Positions 57,067 to 64,000 of a DNA stretch of 64,000 nucleotides are shown piece by piece (positions within the stretch are counted from its first letter, which is position 1; every line of letters starts with the position of its first letter). The DNA lies in NCBI GenBank assembly GCA_965153355.1, contig OZ231127.1, positions 23,498,001 through 23,562,000 on the forward strand, given 5' to 3'. The position numbers and the translations under genes were made by a program. Under the pieces are notes generated by a model that saw only the letters and a program-made list of their open reading frames with translations, was not told the DNA's origin and made no database searches. This DNA comes from Flaccisagitta enflata. Lineage: Eukaryota; Chaetognatha; Sagittoidea; Aphragmophora.

Positions 57067-57943
57067 CACGTTCTCTTTCTTCATTAGTGTTTTCAGGTGC
57101 CGTTTGCGTGTCCGGGAGTCGTTAGATCTGGACAGAAAAATTTATCGTTGCCTTTGCTTTATCCTCGTTCCTCCTCATCCTTAACTTTCAACTCCTCCTA
57201 CCCCTGCTCCTCCTGAGCCTTAACTTGTACAGATGGGCGACACTGGTTGGGCCAATGTTCAGTAATACTAAAACATCATCTGCAATATCACGTCTCATGA
57301 ACTTGTAGAAAAGCACCCATAAATGGAGCTACCTACTCATAATTTATAATTCTCTCCGTTCTCAAATCAGCCCTCTTAAGTTTCAAAAATGCCTGCCCTT
57401 ACAGATCTTGACTATGAATGAGCCTAAACAGTCTAATTTCATATAAGTATAATTTGCCTGTACCTGTTCCTGTTAACCTGTTAACGACTTTACGTAGAGA
57501 CTGTAGGTGGACTACGACCATTCAAAAGTTCTCAAGTTTTTTTTTTTCATGAGCAAAGGATACGACTGACAAAAAATGCCGTCATTTCGGCTTGACTTTG
57601 CGGTGCTCCTTTTTTCCCCTCTTTGGTTGTGCCTTTTAACTAAAAACCAGGAAAAATCGGAACACCAAAAACCGCAGAGATGATGACGAAATAATAGAAG
57701 AAGAAAAAGGACGAGTCAATGGGGAAGAAGAGAAGGTGGAGCAGGAGAAGTGGGGGAAAACCTTCATGGAGACAGGGAGAAAAGGAAGAAAAAGGTGGAA
57801 GAATGATGGCATAAAACTTTTTGATTAAGAAGAACCAATTTGATATAATAGGCCGTCCGCATTACTACTGTAGGAACTTATCTCTCATTGTTACACCATC
57901 ATCTACTATCAACCATTTGGCAAACTCCATCTCCATAACCAGT
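57067..57943. other. Spacer
   Basis: No gene, RNA or clear repeat recognised. Confidence 0.35.
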
Positions 57944-57945
57944 TA

Positions 57946-58454
57946 CAGTAGATGTCGTCTAGACTTGGAAATACGGGGGAGCTCATATCTTAACTACTAT
58001 TTGCGCCAATGAAATGAAACTGTGTCTGTATAATGCTTATGTCCTATTGGGTTGACGATGGGGTATGGCAGCTCTATAGATAAAAAATTCTTTTAAATAT
58101 ACCTAAACAAATTTGCTCTACTCAAACAGCTGCCAGAATTGGTTTAGTGGTTAACTCATTTGACTTCAAATCCCGCTTGATCAATCTATTTCTTCAAAAG
58201 TTGTAGGTTCGAACCCCAGGCTGGTTTTGCAATTAAAGCAAATAGATGAAGCTGAAATTCTGCAATAAAAGTGATTGATCCTAACATTTTATACTTAAAA
58301 TTTTTTTTGTAAGGTAAGCTGTAGAGGGATGCCATACCCCATCGTCAACCCCTTAGGGTCTATACGTTACACTAGCAAAATATCAGTCCCCTCACTGTAC
58401 TGATGCTGAGGTTATGAGCTCCCCCGTATTTCCAAGTCTAGACGACATCTACTG
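57946..58454. mobile_element. Palindromic MITE with tRNA-like core
   Basis: CAGTAGATGTCGTCTAGACT with TA at 57944-45 is mirrored at 58454 with TA at 58455-56. A second inner inverted block ('gacgatggggtatggc' and complement) lies at 58055 and 58335. The centre contains the tRNA-like sequence. Confidence 0.7.
58132..58225 (+). pseudogene. tRNA-like sequence (A-box and B-box)
   Basis: TGGTTTAGTGG fits a polymerase III A-box and GGTTCGAACCC a B-box. The acceptor ends GCCAG and CTGGT pair. The anticodon arm does not fold properly and CTTCAAA is duplicated 28 bp apart, so this is a tRNA relic or SINE head rather than a working tRNA. Confidence 0.5.
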
Positions 58455-58843
58455 TATCTTCTGTATTGGTGACTAGAGCTGTTTTGAGTATACAGCGACA
58501 TCGTTACCAATTTCAAAATCAAACACTGGCGCAGTGTCAGATTAGATTTCATTCAATTAAAAGCAATGTGTATCTATAGTACCGGGAAAACAAGCCGGGC
58601 AGAAAGCGAGCCGATCCAAAGGCAGTTTGGCACAGATGGATCTTCATCATTGATCATTCATCCTCGCAGTCATGAGCCCTCCAATATCCAGCATCCATCC
58701 GTCCATACAATGTCATTGTTAACAGGTGATTGCAAACGTATCTTATTTCCTTTCATTTCATATTCTATCTGTTGTCAAGACGAATTCAACAGTGGCAACA
58801 GGTGAAAGACATAGAGACAGACAGAGAGACCAGTACACAATAG
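58455..58843. other. Spacer
   Basis: No supported gene. Confidence 0.35.
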
Positions 58844-58942
58844 AACAAGGCCGGATACACGGCACCACAGTCGCGGACAGTTGGGCAGCAATGCGACGGA
58901 CCGACCGACACGGCAAGGTGTAGAGTCGCGTGTCCGCGACTA
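58844..58942 (-). mobile_element. Family A element A25 (GTCGCGGAC type, 99 bp, shortest complete)
   Basis: On the minus strand AGTCGCGGAC pairs with GTCCGCGACT. Only about three core units remain. Tail gtatccggccttgtt. Shows the minimal unit that retains both arms and tail. Confidence 0.8.
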
Positions 58943-59061
58943 AGAATGTACTGCCCGAGCGGACAATAAGGATAAATCTAAACACAAAGCAAAGGAGCCA
59001 ATCTGATTATGATAGCTGTTGTTACTAACGATATCATCACTACATCTCTTACCACCTTTTT

Positions 59062-59188
59062 AGTCGCGTGCTATGCGACTCTACACCCCGCTTTATCGGT
59101 CCGTCCGTCAGTCCGTCTGTTGGTACCATCTTTACTTTTTCAGCTTCTACGAGCTTTTTTTAGCTCACTGCCCCTGCCCACCCGCACA
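59062..59188 (+). mobile_element. Family A element A26 (GTCGCGTGC type, 3' truncated)
   Basis: 5' hairpin GTCGCGT-gct-ATGCGAC, GTCCGTCC core, ends at 'cacccgcac' in the middle of the 3' arm. Confidence 0.65.
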
Positions 59189-59418
59189 TCTTTTTTTCCT
59201 TCCTTGTTCCATACCCTGGCAAAGGCAAGAACGTTGAAACTCTCTCAGTGGTGTATATAATTGAGTCGCTTTGGATTTCCCCCCCCCTGCCTTTGATTTT
59301 CTTCCCCGCGACGCGACGCGTTGCGTTTTGAAATCTATGATTTTCTTCCCCATAAAGCTATAAAACAGTGTAGTTAAGGTTTAGATAGTGTTAAATTGTG
59401 TTTTACTAACTAGTTTTT

Positions 59419-59897
59419 GGGCAGCGGCCCCAAGGGGCTGATGTCCTGTAGGACACAGGGGTGAATTTCCATACGTCCGTATGTCCGTCCGTCCGTATGT
59501 CCCCCCCCCCCCCGAAGCTTCTCAAGCCTCAAATTCCCATTAGATAACACGGAAAAATGACAAAATGCTAACTTCCCATTGAATAACATGGAAAATTAAC
59601 TAAAAAAGCAAAAAAATGCATGTTTCCTATTGTTTAACATGCAAAATTGATAGAAACTGATAATAATGTTAAATTCCTATTGAATGACATGGCGAATTGA
59701 CAAGAAATTGAAAAAATGCAAAGTTCCCATGGAATATTATGGATAGTTCCTCAGGACGTATGGAAATTCACCCCTGTGTCCTACAGGTCATCGGCCCTTT
59801 GAGGCCACTGCCCTGCTCTCACTCCACTTCTTCAGCTAATTACTCCAAGCAGGGCATCGGGTACCGCTGACTATGTGCGATCCTTGGATGACTTGTT
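59419..59897 (+). mobile_element. Family B element B12 (subfamily 1, VNTR collapsed)
   Basis: Complete inverted repeats and tail, but the 21-bp core is reduced to 'gaagcttctcaagcctcaaa'. The AT-rich 'tcccattgaataacatgg' segment is present about four times as diverged 50-65 bp units. Confidence 0.8.
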
Positions 59898-60264
59898 ATG
59901 ATTTGTTACTGTCAAAAGTTATTTTCTCCCCAAATTCTCTTTTTTTCTCTTTTTTCCCTCTTTGACTTCCTTCCCCATCCCCAGACCCTTTGGTTTTGTT
60001 CCCCCCCACGGGGAGGGGGGAAACTCAATTATAAACGGGCCTGAACTCTCTCCAACTGAGGACAATAATGAGACATTAATACTAATAGTGCAATGTTCAG
60101 AGACATCCTGAAAAGAAGAAAGAAACCTGATAACCTACTCCAAATTCAAGGTAAACGGTGGATGTAAAGTAAATCGCATCTCCTCCTGAAATCAGTTCTT
60201 TCCAACATTTATCCACAATCAAAAACAGGAAGACCAAATTCCCCTTTGTTACTTCCCACAGAAA

Positions 60265-60268
<4 letters not shown>
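59898..60268. other. Spacer
   Basis: Nothing recognised. Confidence 0.35.

Positions 60269-60319
<51 letters not shown>
60269..60319 (+). repeat. (GA)n microsatellite
   Basis: About 25 GA units. A very degenerate family A-like piece ('accaaccgacgg...gtagagacgc') lies at about 60375-60412. Confidence 0.9.
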
Positions 60320-60322
<3 letters not shown>

Positions 60323-60835
60323 AATGGATCTGTCGCGTTTGGTTTGGAAGGGGCAATGATGCAAACTTTAGTGGGACCAACCGACGGATAGACAAACCGA
60401 TGTGGCGTAGAGACGCTTGAACGAGAAAAAGAAGTCAACAAAGAAAGTTTTTCCCCAAAATTCCTTCTTGCTTTTCCGATCATCCTAGTCATAAAACCAT
60501 CGAGTGCACTGTGCGTTTTTATTTGATCAATGATGAATGTGGGACGTAAATATGGAATAATGAAGGCTAAGTCATCCCAAAGAAAAAAAAACTTGTCGAA
60601 AGAAACAGTGCTCTGAGCTGGTACAATGAGGTGCTATTTTTCTTAGAATACCGTGAATACCGTGACCGTGAATAGAAAAAAAACAAGTGGCGTTCGCCAT
60701 ATCGTGTTCCACAATAACTTATTTGAGCATGATTGATAATGCAATAAATGAAAAAAGTTATTCAATATCAATATTCAGAGAAATCTGTGTTATATGTATT
60801 GGCCGCCTGTGGGCGGCCCTACACCATGTCCTTAT
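60320..60835. other. Spacer
   Basis: No gene seen. Confidence 0.35.
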
Positions 60836-60995
60836 AACTGCATGGCATATAACTACGAGGCTTATAACTATGGGGCTATTAACCGCGGGGCTTATAACAC
60901 CAGGGCGTAATAACCGCGGGGCTCATAACCGCGGCACTTATAACAACAGGGCTCATAACTACAGGGCTTATAACCACGGGGCTCATAAACTGGGT
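60836..60995 (+). repeat. 15-bp minisatellite (GGGCTYATAACYACR)n
   Basis: About ten units of gggcttataaccac with variants, immediately upstream of the first satellite monomers. Confidence 0.8.
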
Positions 60996-61008
60996 TATGT
61001 GACAAGCA

Positions 61009-64000
61009 ATGGAGAAACTTAGACTGTGTGACCCACATTTAAAGAAAACTGGGCTGTGTGACACTAGTACTCGAACTAGCAGTGGATTTTTTCTACTGCT
61101 AGCAGATAGCATTTTTGAAAATCTCCTGCTAGCACTGCTAGCAGAAAGAAGCAGTTATAGATATAAAGGTTTAAAACCAGATCAGAAGGCACCAATAGAG
61201 CAGCCCTGTCTTGAGAAGTTAAATTCAAACATTTTTGTATTATACTCCAAACATTATATTGATTGAAGGATATATTTCATTCTATTGTCAATAAATCATG
61301 GGGGCAATCATCTTTTAATGGCTGCTCCTACTTATATCATTTTTTATGTACCTAGATCTTGCCATCAGTGCAACTTAAGACTGATTGATTGCAATGATAA
61401 TCCATAAATCAAGCATAACTTTGAAAGAAAATAAATATTCTTTTACTGAAGAAAAACATCAAATAGATTTAGGCTAAGAGTAGTAATTGCCTCATGATAC
61501 TGACAGCGTAATTGATGTGATGAAATTTTTGCAATGAAGGAAATTGAAAAATAAATAAAGATAATGAAAGTATTTTACACGCATCAAAATTGCTTCAACA
61601 CCATTTGAGTAGAGGATATTTTTGACACTCTATGGATCAAAGTGTGAAATTGTATGTCAGTCAATAGGTGTCAGGTCAGTCTGTTTTAAGTAAAAGAGTG
61701 GGCTGCCGGCTGTCAATCCTAGTATTTCAGAGTAGATTCATTTATATAGAAAGAGAAATAAATTTCTTTTTTCATCTGAAATGATCAAATTACTTATCAA
61801 ATAATGAGACAATGATCTAATGATTCTCTAATGACTATTTAGTGATGCTGCCCTGTATAGAATGTTCTTAATGACAATACTGGATACTCCTTAAGTTTTA
61901 CTTTTGTTGCATTATTGCCAATTGGTTAACCTGAAATGACTTTAGGCTTTTTTGTACTTACTTTCTTTAAAACAATGGAATTCAATGTAAGATTTTGGAA
62001 AAAAATCAAGTTTTAAGTCATGTTTTTTTCTCTATAAGAACAATTTTTAATACAATTTTTTTCAACATTTGCATAAAAACTATTAAAAAGGCTCAAAATT
62101 TCTGCTACTTCCTGCTAGCAGTAAGATATTTTCTGCTAGCAGAGCAGTTGGGATTTCTGCTAGCAGCTCTGCTAGCAAATTGCCTGCTAGTTCAAGTACT
62201 ATGTGACACACATTTGGAAATACCTAGGCTGTGTGACACACATTCGTAGAAAACTGGATTGTGTTATACATAATGCAGAAAACTGGGCTGTGTGACACAC
62301 ATTTGGAGAAAACTGTGTTATGTGACAAGATATAAAAAACTGGGCTGTGTGACACATATTTGGAGAGAACTAGGCCGTGTGACAGAAATTCAGAAAAAAC
62401 TGGTTTGTGTGACACACAATGGAGTCATAGAGAAAACTGGGCTGTGTGACACACATTTAGAAAAAACTTAGTTGTGTGACACACTATGGAGAAAACTGGG
62501 CTGTGTGACACACATTTGGAGAGAACTAGGCCGTGTGACAGAAATTCAGAGAAAACTGGTTTGTGTGACACACAATGGAGTCATAGAAAAAACTGGGCTG
62601 GGTGACACATATTTGGAGAAAACTGAGTTGTGTGACACACTATGGAGAAAACTGGGCTGTGTGACACACGTTCGGAGAAAACTGGGTTGTGTGACACAAC
62701 ATGGAAAAAACTGGGCTGTGTGACATACATTTGGAGAAAACTGGACTTTGTGACACACATTCGGAGAAAACTGGGTTGTGTGAAACACAATATAGAAAAT
62801 GGGCTGTGTGACACACATTCGGAGAAAACTGGACTGTGTGACACACATTCGGAGAAAACTGGACTGTGTGACACACATTCGGAGGAAACTGGGTTGTGTG
62901 ACACACAATGGAGAAACTTGGGCTGTGTGACACACATTCAGAGAAAACTGGCTCGTGTGACACACATTGGGAAAAACTGGGTTGTGTGACACATAATGAA
63001 GAAAACTGGGCTGTGTGACACACATTTTGATAAAACTGGACTGTGTGACACACATTCGGAGAAAACTGGGTTGTGTCACACACATTCAGAGAAAACTGGG
63101 TTGTGTGACACACAATGGAGAAAACTGGGCTATGTGACACACATTTGGAGAAAACTGGACTGTGTGACACACATTTGCAGAAAACTGGGTTGTGTGACAC
63201 ACAATGGAGAAAACTGGGCTGTGTGACACACATTTGGAGATAATTAGACTGTATCACACATTCAGAAAAAACTGGGTTGTGTGACACACATTTGGAGAAA
63301 ACTGGATTGTGTGACACACAATGGAGAAAACTGGGCTGTGTGACACACATTTGGAGAAAACTGGACTGTGTGACACACATTTAGAAAAAACTGGACTGTG
63401 TGACACACATTCGGAAGAAACTGGGTTGTGTGACACACAATGGAGAAAACTGAGCTGTGTGACACACATTTCGAGAAAACTGGACTGTGTGACACACATT
63501 TCGAGAAAACTGCACTGAGTGACACACATTCGGAAGAAACTGGGTTGTGTGACACACAATAGAGAAAACTGGGCTGTATGACACACATTCGGATAAAACT
63601 GAACTGTGTGACACACATTTGGAAAAAACTGGGTTGTGTGACACACAAAGAAGAAAACTGGGCTGTGTGACACACATTTGGAGAAAACTGGACTGTTTGA
63701 CTCAAATTTTGAGAAGACTGGACTGTGTGACACACATTCGGAGAAAACTGGGTTGTGTGACACACAATGAAGAAAACTGGGCTATGTGATACACATTCGG
63801 AGAAAACTGGACTGTGTGACACATATTTGGAGAAAACAGGGTTGTGTGACACACATTTGGAGAAAACTGGGTTATGTGACACACAATGGAAAAAACTGGG
63901 CTGTGTGACACACATGAGAAAACTGGAGTATGTGACACACATTTGGAGAAAACTGGGTTATGTGACACACAATGGAGAAAACTGGGCTGTGTGACACACA
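61009..64000 (+). repeat. 30-bp satellite, interrupted at 61065-62201 and running off the window
   Basis: Monomer near 'aaaactgggctgtgtgacac' plus 'acatttggag' or 'acaatggag'. About 62 monomers, including two to the left of the hAT-like insertion. Thirty is divisible by three and the consensus lacks stops in several frames, giving false Cys-Val-Thr-Gln frames on both strands. Confidence 0.95.
61065..62201. mobile_element. hAT-like MITE inserted in the satellite (8-bp TSD)
   Basis: TIR TAGTACTCGAACTAGCAG versus TAGTACTTGAACTAGCAG at the other end (17 of 18). TGTGACAC flanks both sides (61057-61064, 62202-62209). Subterminal GCTAGCAG words are iterated at both ends. The 1137 bp contain no transposase frame. 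Confidence 0.8.

Noticed and set aside
58132-58225. Functional tRNA
   Set aside because: A- and B-boxes are present, but the anticodon stem does not pair and an internal duplication breaks the body.
61065-62201. Autonomous hAT transposase
   Set aside because: No frame of adequate length and no recognisable catalytic motif inside the element.
62546-64000. Cys-Val-Thr-Gln repeat proteins on both strands
   Set aside because: The 30-bp satellite unit gives 10-residue repeats in several frames; shadow of non-coding satellite.
62205-64000. CRISPR array
   Set aside because: The whole monomer repeats with no unique spacers, in animal DNA with no cas genes. The same applies to the 21-bp and 11-bp arrays.

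Overview
The window looks like animal, probably invertebrate, nuclear DNA that is almost entirely repetitive. A BEL/Pao LTR retrotransposon (a family known only from metazoans) is the only clear protein-coding unit. Around it lie long (CT/GA)n, (GAAA)n, (GAA)n, (CAA)n, (ACC)n, (GATA)n and (GT)n arrays, TA-flanked palindromic MITEs, and two large families of short elements. I cannot name the species. I see no intact host gene, no rRNA and no convincing functional tRNA.

Layout. 1-4215 is a mosaic bounded by long inverted arms, with family A and B elements, a GA array and an 11-bp minisatellite inside. 4250-4809 is a divergent family B element. About 5850-14640 is a GC-rich minus-strand block: gag (11688-14381), then an in-frame TGA, then protease/RT/RNase H (9009-11627), then integrase plus DUF5641 (7662-8951), and downstream a frame-broken coiled-coil ORF (6098-7407). 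15021-16585 is a purine-only GAAA array. 18-30 kb and 33-38 kb are rich in simple repeats and elements. 38981-42222 is a nest of TA-flanked pogo/mariner-like MITEs. 48051-49573 is a tandem duplication whose second copy was split by a family B insertion. 51631-56337 is a head-to-tail array of four family B elements. 57946-58454 is a palindromic MITE with a tRNA-like core. 61009-64000 is a 30-bp satellite running off the window, with a hAT-like MITE inserted in it.

The main result concerns families A (about 26 copies, roughly 100-215 bp) and B (about 12 copies, roughly 400-900 bp). Both have a terminal inverted repeat at the 5' end, a variable tandem-repeat core, the matching inverted repeat placed subterminally at the 3' side, and a short hairpin-bearing tail that often ends CTTGTT. 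They sit in T-runs, and where an empty site can be compared no target-site duplication is seen. This is the layout of Helentron/Helitron2-type non-autonomous elements (HINE/DINE-like, asymmetric terminal inverted repeats). In family A the terminal sequence differs between subfamilies but the two arms change together, so pairing rather than sequence is conserved. No Rep/helicase gene for these elements lies in the window.
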